DNA of 64,000 nt from SAR86 cluster bacterium (lineage in GTDB: Bacteria; Pseudomonadota; Gammaproteobacteria; Magnimaribacterales; TMED112). This document shows positions 39,913 through 49,261 of this stretch, piece by piece. Under the pieces are notes generated by a model. It searched no databases and was not told where the DNA came from. It saw only the letters and a list, made by a program, of their open reading frames with translations. The translations under genes were made by a program, and so were the position numbers. Where the stretch lies: positions 31,128 to 95,127 of the forward strand of contig QOPD01000003.1 of assembly GCA_003331605.1 (NCBI GenBank). The letters are read 5' to 3'. Positions within the stretch are counted from its first letter, which is position 1, and every line of letters starts with the position of its first letter.

Positions 39913-39970
39913 CAAATTTTTAAATCCTTACCAAACTTTATTTTATATAATTTACTATTCGGAGAGGACA

Positions 39971-40900
39971 TTGACCAATAATAAATTATTACTTGATTTA
40001 GGAGGAACTAATTTAAGAATTGGCTATGGTGATCAAGAGAATCTTTCAATAGACAAAATCACTAAAATCAAGATATCAAATGACAGTGAAATCCTTGCAA
40101 TTATAAAGAAACAATTAGCTGAAAGGCCAGCCAATGAAATTATATTTTCCGCTGCAGGCCCAAAAAGTGGCAATTCAATTGTAATGACAAACAGATCATT
40201 GAATCTAGATGGTGCTGAACTTTCATCATCCTTGGATGTAGACAGCTGTTACATGCTTAATGATTGGGAATCTATAGGGTATTGTTTGCCTTTACTGCAT
40301 GATAGCGACCTTGTATCTATTAAATCTGGAGATAGAAATACCAACCAAACTAGTTTAGCAGTAGGTCCAGGTACTGGACTTGGATTCTCTATTTTAAGAT
40401 ACATTAATCAGGTTCCTTATGTGTTTGCAACTGAGCTGGGCAACGCTAAAAGTTTCAATAATTATTTGCGTGAAGTTTTTGAAATTGGTGATCAAAATAA
40501 TTTCCCTGTGCTTGAGAGTTTTTTATCAGGAAAGGGCATTACCAAGATATATCAAGCTAAATCTGGGCTAATCAAAACATCTGAGGAAATCGTAGATAGT
40601 TATGGCAGCGATGATCTTGCAACTGATATGTTAAATAATTTTGGTAAGTCTATGGGCAGAGTGTTAGCTGATTTAAGCTTAACTTCAATGGCGACAGGAG
40701 GCATATATTTTGCTGGAAGTCTAATGAGAGTTCTTTCGCAGCTTGATGTTATTACTGCGTTAAAAGATGAATTTGATGATCATGTATCAGAACATCATCA
40801 AAGTATACTAAAAAATATTTCTATAAATTTAATTACCAAACCACATACGCCCTTGTATGGGAACTTAAATTATTCAATCGTAAGGAGGCTACATGAATAG
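39971..40900 (+). CDS. glk: Glucokinase
   Basis: LLLDLGGTNLRIGYG, LNDWESIGYCLPLL, VGPGTGLGFS, TGGIYFAGSL; TTG start with SD ggagagg. Confidence 0.85.
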   Translation: MTNNKLLLDLGGTNLRIGYGDQENLSIDKITKIKISNDSEILAIIKKQLAERPANEIIFSAAGPKSGNSIVMTNRSLNLDGAELSSSLDVDSCYMLNDWESIGYCLPLLHDSDLVSIKSGDRNTNQTSLAVGPGTGLGFSILRYINQVPYVFATELGNAKSFNNYLREVFEIGDQNNFPVLESFLSGKGITKIYQAKSGLIKTSEEIVDSYGSDDLATDMLNNFGKSMGRVLADLSLTSMATGGIYFAGSLMRVLSQLDVITALKDEFDDHVSEHHQSILKNISINLITKPHTPLYGNLNYSIVRRLHE

Positions 40901-42503
40901 TTTGGATTACACTATCGTTGGAATCTATGCAGTTGCATTAATTGCTATCGCAACATTTATTTCTCTCAATAAGTCAGGAGAGAAGAAAACAGCTGAAGAT
41001 TACTTCTTAGCTGGTCGCTCCTTACCATGGTGGGCTATTGGAACATCTTTAATTGCCGCAAATATTGCTGCAGATCAGATTATTGGCATGAATGGAGATG
41101 CTTATGCTATGGGTATTGCCATTGCAACATATGAATGGACTGCTGCTATAGCTTTGATAGTTGTGGGTAAATTTTTGCTTCCCGTCTATTTAAAACAGAA
41201 GGTTTTTACAATGCCTCAACTTCTGTCCCAAAGATACGATCAAACTGTAAGCATAATGTTGGCCATCTTAATGTTGATAATGTATGTAATGGTCATTTTG
41301 CCAACCATACTTTGGTTGGGTGCGAAAGCGGTAAACAATCTTACAGGACTTGAGCTCATTCCAGCAATGATTCTACTCGGATTGTTATCACTGGCTTACT
41401 CTTTGTATGGCGGTCTGAAGGCAGTGGCTTTTACAGATATTATACAAGTGACACTATTAATATTTGCTGGTCTTTTTGTTTCCTATGTTGGGCTAAATGC
41501 GATATCAGATGGTGCTGGAGTGGTAGAAGGCTTCATGATTCTGCAAAGTGAATTTCCTGAAAAGTTTGATGCTTTATTGCCTTATGCATCGCAATCTGAA
41601 AACCCTGAAGCATATGGTAATTATGTTAGATTGCCAGGTATATGGGTTCTGATTGGTGGTATGTGGATAGCACACTTTTATTATTGGGGAACAAACCAAT
41701 ACATCACTCAAAGAGCTTTGGGCGGCAAAAGCTTAAACGAAGCTCAGAATGGCTTAATGTTTGCTGGTTTTTTAAAGCTTTTAATGCCTGTAGTTGTTGT
41801 TTTGCCAGGTTTAATCGCGGTATCGCTTGAAGGGAGTGCCATACCATCTCTTGAAGGAGATAGATCCAGAGCATATCCTTCAATGCTTTCATTGCTACCA
41901 AATGGAATCTTAGGGCTTACTTTTGCTGCATTGGTTGCAGCCATAGTTTCTTCTCTTGCCTCATTAACTAACAGTTTAAGTACAATCTTCACTATGGATA
42001 TTTATAGAAATTACAACGATGTTGGTGATGATCAACTGGTAGGAGTTGGTAGAAAAGTTGGTTTAGTTGGTCTCGCAATATCTATATTTGTTGCACCTAT
42101 TTTTCTTGGTAGTTTAGATTCTGCTTTCCAATACGTTCAAGAATATATGGGATTGTTTAGTCCCGTAATCTTATTTGTCTTTCTTTCAGCAATATTTTTC
42201 AAAAATTCCACTTCGAGATCAGTATTATGGGGTTCACTTGTTGCATTAGTGGCTGGAGTTGTCCTTAAGCTCTATGTGGCAAACACACAAGAATCATTAA
42301 TTGAACCGTTTATGCACCAAATGGCAATTTCATTTTTTCTTGCTTTTGTTGTCAGTGCAATATTGTCTCCATCAAGTGAAAATGCTAAAACATTTAAATT
42401 AGAAGCTAGTGATTTTCAAACATCCAAATTATTCAATGTTGGCTCAAGTTTAATACTAATAGTGATTGCTGGTATCTACATTTATTTTGATGGCTCGTTT
42501 TAA
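40893..42503 (+). CDS. Sodium:solute (SSS/SGLT-like) sugar symporter
   Basis: EDYFLAGRSLPWWAIGTSLIAANIAADQIIGMNG, GGLKAVAFTDIIQV, YWGTNQYITQRALGGKSL. Confidence 0.9.
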   Translation: MNSLDYTIVGIYAVALIAIATFISLNKSGEKKTAEDYFLAGRSLPWWAIGTSLIAANIAADQIIGMNGDAYAMGIAIATYEWTAAIALIVVGKFLLPVYLKQKVFTMPQLLSQRYDQTVSIMLAILMLIMYVMVILPTILWLGAKAVNNLTGLELIPAMILLGLLSLAYSLYGGLKAVAFTDIIQVTLLIFAGLFVSYVGLNAISDGAGVVEGFMILQSEFPEKFDALLPYASQSENPEAYGNYVRLPGIWVLIGGMWIAHFYYWGTNQYITQRALGGKSLNEAQNGLMFAGFLKLLMPVVVVLPGLIAVSLEGSAIPSLEGDRSRAYPSMLSLLPNGILGLTFAALVAAIVSSLASLTNSLSTIFTMDIYRNYNDVGDDQLVGVGRKVGLVGLAISIFVAPIFLGSLDSAFQYVQEYMGLFSPVILFVFLSAIFFKNSTSRSVLWGSLVALVAGVVLKLYVANTQESLIEPFMHQMAISFFLAFVVSAILSPSSENAKTFKLEASDFQTSKLFNVGSSLILIVIAGIYIYFDGSF

Positions 42504-42524
42504 ACCTAGCTAGGAAGTTATATT

Positions 42525-44948
42525 ATGAAAAAAATCTTTGCTTTACTGTTTTTGCTCCAAATCTCAATAGCCTCCGAGGTTAATTGGGACCGACCCAATT
42601 TTTGCCCTACAGGCGATATTGCCGAAGTCGAAAAAATTCTTCAATCAATGACAATTGAAGAAAAAGTTGGTCAGGTAATCATGGCAGACTTGGATTTTGT
42701 TGTGCCATCCGATTTAAAAAAATACCCATTGGGAGGTATATTGAATGGTGGCAATACTTCTCCTCGCGGAAAATTAAAATCCACTCCAGCTGAATGGAAA
42801 TCACTGGCCCAAGAATTTCACGATGTCTCAACAAATCGTGGTGGAGCCGAAATTCCTGTTTTATGGGGAACTGATGCGGTGCACGGCCACAGCAATGTCA
42901 TTGGAGCAACAATTTTTCCTCATAATATTGGTTTGGGAGCAACACAAAATACGGAATTATTGGAGTTGGTCGGTGCTGCTGTAGCTGAAGAGGTATTGGC
43001 TACAGGGCTATTTTGGACATTTGCTCCTACGGTTACTGTTCCACAAGATTATCGTTGGGGACGAACCTATGAAGGATATTCTGAAAGCCCAGAATTAGTA
43101 GCAAAATTAGGCAAAGCATTTGTTTATGGTTTGCAAGGGTCTGGCGATGAGTTCCTTGCTGAAAATCGAATTATTGGCACAGCAAAACATTTTCTCGGTG
43201 ATGGGGGTACTTTTTTAGGAGTTGATCAAGGAGACACAAAAACAGATGAAGATTCATTAAGGTATGTTCACGGCACCTCTTACTTCGCTGCACTTGATGC
43301 CTGTGTGCAAACAGTGATGGCTAGCTTCAATTCATGGAATGGTTCTAAGCTGCATGGCAATGATTACCTTCTGACCGAAGTGCTAAAAAATAAAATGGAG
43401 TTTGATGGTTTTGTTGTAGGTGACTGGAATGGTCATGGGCAAGTTCCAGGGTGTTCGAATGCCAATTGTGCCGCTTCGTTTAACGCAGGCGTTGATATGT
43501 TTATGGTTCCTGAGGATTGGAAGGATTTATATAGAAATACCCTTAGACAAGCAAAGAACGGCGAGATAACTCAGGAGAGGCTTGATGATGCTGTAAGACG
43601 TATTTTGCTAGTTAAAGAAAGAATGGGAATGTTCGATGGCCGACAACCTAAGGACACAAATTTCACAGAAGTTGGATTGCAAAAGAATCGTGATGTATCT
43701 CGCCAAGCAGTAAGAGAGTCTCTAGTTCTGTTAAAAAACAATAACAACATATTACCCATCTCAAGAAGCGCTAAGATTCTAGTGGTTGGTAGTGACGCTG
43801 ACTCTTTAAGAACACAAACTGGAGGTTGGACTCTTGACTGGCAAGGCGCAAATAATAACAATGATGATTTTCCAGGCAGCATTACTTTCTTGCAGGCTTT
43901 AAAAGAAATTACCCAAGGAAATGTTGATTATGTGGAAAATATCAGTTCTGTCAGCAAGTTTGACTACGACATTGCCATTGTTGCATATGGAGAGCAGCCT
44001 TATGCAGAAGGAGTAGGCGATAGAAAGAATTTATCTTTTAACAGAACAGCGCAAATAGGTGCCCTATCATTATTAAAAGAGAAGGGTGTGCCAACGGTAT
44101 CATTGTTTTTTTCCGGACGACCTCTATGGATGACAAGGGAAATCAACTTGTCAAACGCATTTGTAGCTGCTTGGTTGCCTGGAACAGAATCTAGAGGAAT
44201 GACAGACGTGTTGTTTATGAACGATATCGATGAAGTCAACTACGATATTAAAGGTAGGCTACCATTCAGTTGGCCTAAAACACCTTTTCAAGCAAATTTA
44301 AATTACTTTGATCCAGCCAGCGATCCCTTATTTGCTTTTGGTTATGGATTAAGTTACCAAGATAATGTTGAAGTGCCTTTATTTGATGAGAATGTTGATG
44401 AAGAACAGTTTTTTGGCAACGAAATTGATCTTTTGATTGGCTCGGTCACGGATAGATTTATTGGCTACATTCAAGAAAATAATCTGGCTCAAGTTCAGGT
44501 TGAAAACCAAACAAGCTCACAAAATTCATTGGTTACAACTGACTTAATAGATTCAGACAAACAAGACGATACATTAAGACTTGTTTTCAATGAATCTGAT
44601 GATTTAAATGCATTCATAATCATTTCCAAAGAGATATTAAACCTTAATTCATTTGAAAATGGATCATTGCGATTTACTGCCAAGGTTAACAACAAAGAAA
44701 AACCGTTATTTGTTGCAATCGGCTGTGGATTTGGATGCTTGGCTTCCATTGATATCTCAGATTACTTTAAAGAGAGCAAAAAATTTGTTGATTACAACAT
44801 ACCTTTAAAATGTCTACTCAGTGAAGGACTGGATCTATCTAAAGTTAATGTGCCAATGATTCTTCTTGGGCAAGGCCCATTAGAAGTAGACATTAAAAAC
44901 GTCAAAATTACAAAGAGCAAAGGCAGATCTAGCTATCGATGTAACTAG
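42525..44948 (+). CDS. Secreted GH3 beta-glucosidase/exo-beta-glucanase with C-terminal carbohydrate-binding-like domain
   Basis: Signal peptide; MTIEEKVGQVIMADLDFV, GTDAVHGHSNVIGATIFPHNIGLGAT, GTAKHFLGDGGTFLGVDQG, GFVVGDWNGHGQ nucleophile, ALLKNNNNILPIS-type repeat. Confidence 0.92.
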   Translation: MKKIFALLFLLQISIASEVNWDRPNFCPTGDIAEVEKILQSMTIEEKVGQVIMADLDFVVPSDLKKYPLGGILNGGNTSPRGKLKSTPAEWKSLAQEFHDVSTNRGGAEIPVLWGTDAVHGHSNVIGATIFPHNIGLGATQNTELLELVGAAVAEEVLATGLFWTFAPTVTVPQDYRWGRTYEGYSESPELVAKLGKAFVYGLQGSGDEFLAENRIIGTAKHFLGDGGTFLGVDQGDTKTDEDSLRYVHGTSYFAALDACVQTVMASFNSWNGSKLHGNDYLLTEVLKNKMEFDGFVVGDWNGHGQVPGCSNANCAASFNAGVDMFMVPEDWKDLYRNTLRQAKNGEITQERLDDAVRRILLVKERMGMFDGRQPKDTNFTEVGLQKNRDVSRQAVRESLVLLKNNNNILPISRSAKILVVGSDADSLRTQTGGWTLDWQGANNNNDDFPGSITFLQALKEITQGNVDYVENISSVSKFDYDIAIVAYGEQPYAEGVGDRKNLSFNRTAQIGALSLLKEKGVPTVSLFFSGRPLWMTREINLSNAFVAAWLPGTESRGMTDVLFMNDIDEVNYDIKGRLPFSWPKTPFQANLNYFDPASDPLFAFGYGLSYQDNVEVPLFDENVDEEQFFGNEIDLLIGSVTDRFIGYIQENNLAQVQVENQTSSQNSLVTTDLIDSDKQDDTLRLVFNESDDLNAFIIISKEILNLNSFENGSLRFTAKVNNKEKPLFVAIGCGFGCLASIDISDYFKESKKFVDYNIPLKCLLSEGLDLSKVNVPMILLGQGPLEVDIKNVKITKSKGRSSYRCN

Positions 44949-45418
44949 AGTTCGAGCTTGGTAGGAGAGATGAGGATACCATTCTCGTCTCCATAGGCCC
45001 AAAAGGTCGGCTTAATATCAACGCCATCAATACAAACATCAAGGTTAATATTGCCTGCATTGTTTTTGTTGCTTTTTTTAGGACAAGAACCTCGTGCATA
45101 TATGGGGAATGGGATGGTTTTTAAAATCTCAACATCCCTAACCATGCCATTAACAACAATCCCTGACCAGCAATTATCTAAAGCTTGTTGCGCTAAGTTA
45201 TCACCAAGCAAAGCAACAGCCTTTGATGCGTTTCCATCAATAAAAAGTATCTTGCCATTCCCTTTTTGAGAAATTAATTCTTTAGCGAAGGAGTTATCAT
45301 TTGGACAAACAACAGTAACCACTTCACCCTCAAAGACTGATTTGGCTCCATAAGAATTAAACCCTACAAGAAAAGGCAGCTCTGAAAATTTATCGGATAT
45401 ATCTGGTGTACTCATCAT
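44945..45418 (-). CDS. rraA: RraA-family protein
   Basis: LVGFNSYGAKSVFEGEVVTV, ALLGDNLAQQALDNCWSGIVVNGMVRDVEIL, RGSCPKKS. Confidence 0.85.
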   Translation of the reverse strand: MMSTPDISDKFSELPFLVGFNSYGAKSVFEGEVVTVVCPNDNSFAKELISQKGNGKILFIDGNASKAVALLGDNLAQQALDNCWSGIVVNGMVRDVEILKTIPFPIYARGSCPKKSNKNNAGNINLDVCIDGVDIKPTFWAYGDENGILISPTKLEL

Positions 45419-45446
45419 AAAAAAAAGGAGGGCGAACCCTCCTTTT
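45419..45446 (-). terminator. Rho-independent terminator of TonB receptor, T8 tract directly abutting rraA start codon
   Basis: Minus strand GGAGGG-ttcg-CCCTCC then T8 and ATGATG. Confidence 0.87.
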
Positions 45447-45466
45447 ATTTTACAGAAAAATTCTGT

Positions 45467-48238
45467 CTACCAATAGTATCCGAATCTAACCCCTTTTTGA
45501 GCTGGTGCGGAATATGATCCTACTTGATACCCAGCATTAATATTTAATGCCCATGGCACAATCTCACTTGAAGCATTGTATGAGTAGGCCTGTAAGAACC
45601 AGTTACCTTCTCTTGAATCAAGTGTTAGGAAAAGATCATACATTTCCCAAGCAGGCCTTCTATCTGTAAAGCTTTCAATTGGTTCAGCAAAATATCCTGG
45701 ACCGTCTACACCACCCTCGTCGTTGACATGTTTGTCAGCATTCCAAATAGAAGTGTATGATGAGTCTTCCCAATGATAGTTAAAGCCTGGTTTAAGCTCA
45801 TATCCATAACCAAGTTTCCAGATGTGCTCATATCTGACCGTTAGAGCAAGATCTGGTGCATATGGCATTTCATTGCCTTTGAGGTTCACAAAGTTAGCTG
45901 GATTTGTAGGATCAATGGATGCAGCGTAATCTCTTTGGAATAGCCAATCCTGACCATATCTCCACATTGTTGTGAAGTCTTCAGTAATTTCAGACTGATA
46001 GCTAGTTATAAATCCGCTTACTCTACCACCTTCGTATGGTAGCCATGTGTATTCAAACTCCACTCCAAACATCTCTTGTTCACCAAAGTTCTCTGTTGTC
46101 CAAATGGTCACTCCCTGCTCATCCTGGACTATTTGGCCAAAGGTAGGTGAGTTTGGATTGCCATCGTATTGTTCAACAGAAACTACATCCACAGGCAAGT
46201 TACCTGTAAACTGTTTGCCATCATATATTGTGAAGAAGACATTAAAGGAGTAGTTATATGTGTTGTCATCATTCTTACCTTTAATACCCCACTCGGCTGT
46301 TGTTACGTACTCAGGATCGTAAGCCAATGATACTCTTTCGCCAGGAGTCCCAATAACAGTATTGCTTGGTCTAACATATACATCACCCAAGCTTCCAGCT
46401 TTGTAGGCTGATGCTAAGTATCCATACATGAAGGCTAGATCGTTCATCTCCCAATCTAAACCAACTCTCCACGAGAAGTTTGTCCAGCTTTCTTCAACGT
46501 CATTTTCTGTTTGTACAGTTGCACAACCAATGGCAGGTGCTACACAATCGACACCGTCAACTTGTCTACCATAATCTACCCAAAAGTCATATGAGTACGA
46601 GTTTACATCTGAAAAAACACTAAATCTGTCGCCCCATCTATCGATGTATGGATGACAACCTACCCACTGTGAGCAATCTAGGTTTCTTCCACCTTCATCA
46701 TATCTCTCATCCGTGTTAAATCTACCACCAAATGTCAAGAACAGATCATCATTAAGCTGGTAAGTTCCTTGACCATAAAGAGCATAGTGGGTGAGAACCC
46801 TTTCTGGCTGCCAGAAATAGGTTGTTCCTTGCAGGTCTGCATGGTAGCTTGCTAAAGCATCAGTATCTTCATTCATGTAGAAACCACCAACCACATAGGC
46901 CAATTTATCTGTATTGCCCGTTACATAAGCATCAATAACATTAGAATTTACTTCAAGGTCGTTCCAATTAAATGCCTGCCCATAAGCATGGTTCCAACCA
47001 GCATCGATATCATACTGGTGATTTGCTTGTGTTAGATTTTGATTACCATAATTTACTGTAAGCTCCATGCTAGGATTTAATCGTCTCTCGTAGACAGCTC
47101 TAAAAGAATTAATGTCTAGGTTAGTTTGACCCGGAACATTTACGTATGCTTGATATCTATTTCCTGAGCCCAAGATATCTTCACAGGTATCTTTAGGAGG
47201 GCTTCCGTCACCTACCGTTCTACCTCTGCCAGCACCATTTTGCATTTGCTCACATGAGGCAACACTTTGCCATCCTGCACCATCATCGTTGAATTGTTCA
47301 TACTGTAAGTTTACTGATGAAACATCATCGATTTTGTAAAGTGCTGATACTCTAAATGCGCCATTATCTTCATTATTGTAGAAATCACTCGGATCAGCTT
47401 TAACTTCGTTGTATGGAAGGCTAAACTGCCAACCTGGATCAGCCCAACAACCTTCTTGCCAAACTTGGCAACCAAGATACCACGCATAATCATCAAGAAA
47501 GGTTCTTTCAGATTGGTCACTGATTGTTTCGAATTGATCTCTTACATTTTGTGGTAAAGCTCTCCAGTCAAGCTGTGAGCCACTGTAATAACCTTCAAGA
47601 TATGAGTCTTTGCTTCTTTCAGTGAATGCAACTCTTACTGCAAGCCTATCGCTGATAGGTAGGTTGTAATGTGCTTGAATGCCTTGTTCGTTGTATCGAC
47701 CAGCATTAAGAACAATAGAACCACCTTGAACGTCAAAATTAGGTTTTGCAGTTACAATGTTTAAACTACCAACTACAGAGTTTCTACCGTATAGGGTACC
47801 CTGAGGGCCTCTTGATAGCTCTACTCTTTCAAGGTCAAACATCAGCGCATTTGCTGCTTGTGGTCTTGAAACATAAACGCCATCAACGTGTGTACCAACA
47901 GCCGGATCACCAAGTTCAGTAACGTTTGAAGTTCTGATACCTCTCAATGTAATGGTTGGTGCATTGTGCTCACCACCTGCTCCTGTTCCATATTGGATAT
48001 AGAGACCTGGTATGGCATTATTCAGATCACGTATGTTGTCTAGCCCTAATTCAACAAGCTCATCACCTGATAAAACACTAACTGATTGAGATGTACTTAA
48101 AACATCACTCTCGGTTTTATTTGCTGTCGTTATAACGACTTCAATCCCTTCATCCTCATCTTCGGATTCTTGGGCATAAAACGGTAATACTAATGCTGAA
48201 AGCATTAATACTCGTAGTAATTTTTCAAAAAATTTCAT
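45467..48238 (-). CDS. TonB-dependent receptor (putative beta-glucan oligosaccharide receptor by context)
   Basis: VVITTANKTESDVLSTSQSVSVLSGDEL, VELSRGPQGTLYGRNSVVGSLNIVTAKP, C-terminal VRFGYYW; start MKFFEKLL with SD ggggag. Confidence 0.94.
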   Translation of the reverse strand: MKFFEKLLRVLMLSALVLPFYAQESEDEDEGIEVVITTANKTESDVLSTSQSVSVLSGDELVELGLDNIRDLNNAIPGLYIQYGTGAGGEHNAPTITLRGIRTSNVTELGDPAVGTHVDGVYVSRPQAANALMFDLERVELSRGPQGTLYGRNSVVGSLNIVTAKPNFDVQGGSIVLNAGRYNEQGIQAHYNLPISDRLAVRVAFTERSKDSYLEGYYSGSQLDWRALPQNVRDQFETISDQSERTFLDDYAWYLGCQVWQEGCWADPGWQFSLPYNEVKADPSDFYNNEDNGAFRVSALYKIDDVSSVNLQYEQFNDDGAGWQSVASCEQMQNGAGRGRTVGDGSPPKDTCEDILGSGNRYQAYVNVPGQTNLDINSFRAVYERRLNPSMELTVNYGNQNLTQANHQYDIDAGWNHAYGQAFNWNDLEVNSNVIDAYVTGNTDKLAYVVGGFYMNEDTDALASYHADLQGTTYFWQPERVLTHYALYGQGTYQLNDDLFLTFGGRFNTDERYDEGGRNLDCSQWVGCHPYIDRWGDRFSVFSDVNSYSYDFWVDYGRQVDGVDCVAPAIGCATVQTENDVEESWTNFSWRVGLDWEMNDLAFMYGYLASAYKAGSLGDVYVRPSNTVIGTPGERVSLAYDPEYVTTAEWGIKGKNDDNTYNYSFNVFFTIYDGKQFTGNLPVDVVSVEQYDGNPNSPTFGQIVQDEQGVTIWTTENFGEQEMFGVEFEYTWLPYEGGRVSGFITSYQSEITEDFTTMWRYGQDWLFQRDYAASIDPTNPANFVNLKGNEMPYAPDLALTVRYEHIWKLGYGYELKPGFNYHWEDSSYTSIWNADKHVNDEGGVDGPGYFAEPIESFTDRRPAWEMYDLFLTLDSREGNWFLQAYSYNASSEIVPWALNINAGYQVGSYSAPAQKGVRFGYYW

Positions 48239-48269
48239 ATTCTCCCCACTATTGATAATATGAGTTAGT

Positions 48270-48283
48270 AAAACTATAGTTTT
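48270..48283. promoter_or_regulatory. Perfect 14-bp palindrome AAAACTATAGTTTT (candidate operator)
   Basis: Self-complementary sequence in the divergent TonB-receptor/GH16 intergenic region. Confidence 0.4.
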
Positions 48284-48340
48284 GAGACACATAAATGTCA
48301 AATAATTGTAACTAAAAATTAACCGCTAAAAAAATACAAA

Positions 48341-49261
48341 ATGCCTTTTAGAAATAACCTTTTTAAAGTTTTTTTGATAATTGTTTTTTCTCTGTATGGG
48401 TGCTCTAATAATTCGCAAAACTCTGAAATACCTCAACCTGTAATTCCTGTCACACCATATACCTTTGATTTTTGCCCAAAAAACACCCCAAACGAATATG
48501 AGGACTACACTATGCTATGGTCAGATGAATTTTCGGGTGACCAATTGGATCAAAGTGTATGGAATTATATGTACGGGGATGGTTCGGCTTATGGTATTCC
48601 TGGATGGGGAAACAATGAAGAGCAAAAGTACGTAGATAGTGAGGAAAATGTTTATGTAGTTGATGGTTGTTTATTTATTGTCCCTACCTTTTCTGATGAT
48701 GGTTATATCAGTGCTAGATTAAATTCATCTAATAATCAACTCTTTCAATTTGGACGAATTGATGTGTCCTTCAGCGTGCCGGAAATTACGGGCGTATGGC
48801 CTGCATTGTGGTTCTTGCCAGAGTATTACCGCTACGGCGGTTGGCCTAGAAGTGGTGAAATAGATCTTATGGAGACAATTAACCTTAAGTCAGATGAATT
48901 ATTAACTACCATTCACTATGGTCACGATTATCACAGATACATAGGAACAACAACAAGATTAAACCAACTTACAAAATTGACAAATCCAGATGATCATAAC
49001 GTTTTGAGTCTTGTTTGGGACGAAGCGGGCTTTGAATGGCTACTCAATGAATCAAGAGTTTATCAGCTTAAATACTCAAATTTAGATGCGCTCAATCCAA
49101 ATCCTTTTCTTGAAGAATTTCATATGCTTATTAATGTTGCTGTAGGTGGGAATTTACCAGGCAATGCTAACTCTGATGAATACTGTCGAAGGCGTGAAAA
49201 TTGCCCAGACGTTAAGAAATTAGTTGTAGACTATGTAGCATACTATCAAAAAAATGATTAG
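48341..49261 (+). CDS. GH16 beta-glucanase (laminarinase-like) lipoprotein
   Basis: Lipobox LYGC; WSDEFSGDQLDQSVWNY, GVWPALWFLPE, GEIDLMETIN catalytic motif. Confidence 0.93.
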   Translation: MPFRNNLFKVFLIIVFSLYGCSNNSQNSEIPQPVIPVTPYTFDFCPKNTPNEYEDYTMLWSDEFSGDQLDQSVWNYMYGDGSAYGIPGWGNNEEQKYVDSEENVYVVDGCLFIVPTFSDDGYISARLNSSNNQLFQFGRIDVSFSVPEITGVWPALWFLPEYYRYGGWPRSGEIDLMETINLKSDELLTTIHYGHDYHRYIGTTTRLNQLTKLTNPDDHNVLSLVWDEAGFEWLLNESRVYQLKYSNLDALNPNPFLEEFHMLINVAVGGNLPGNANSDEYCRRRENCPDVKKLVVDYVAYYQKND

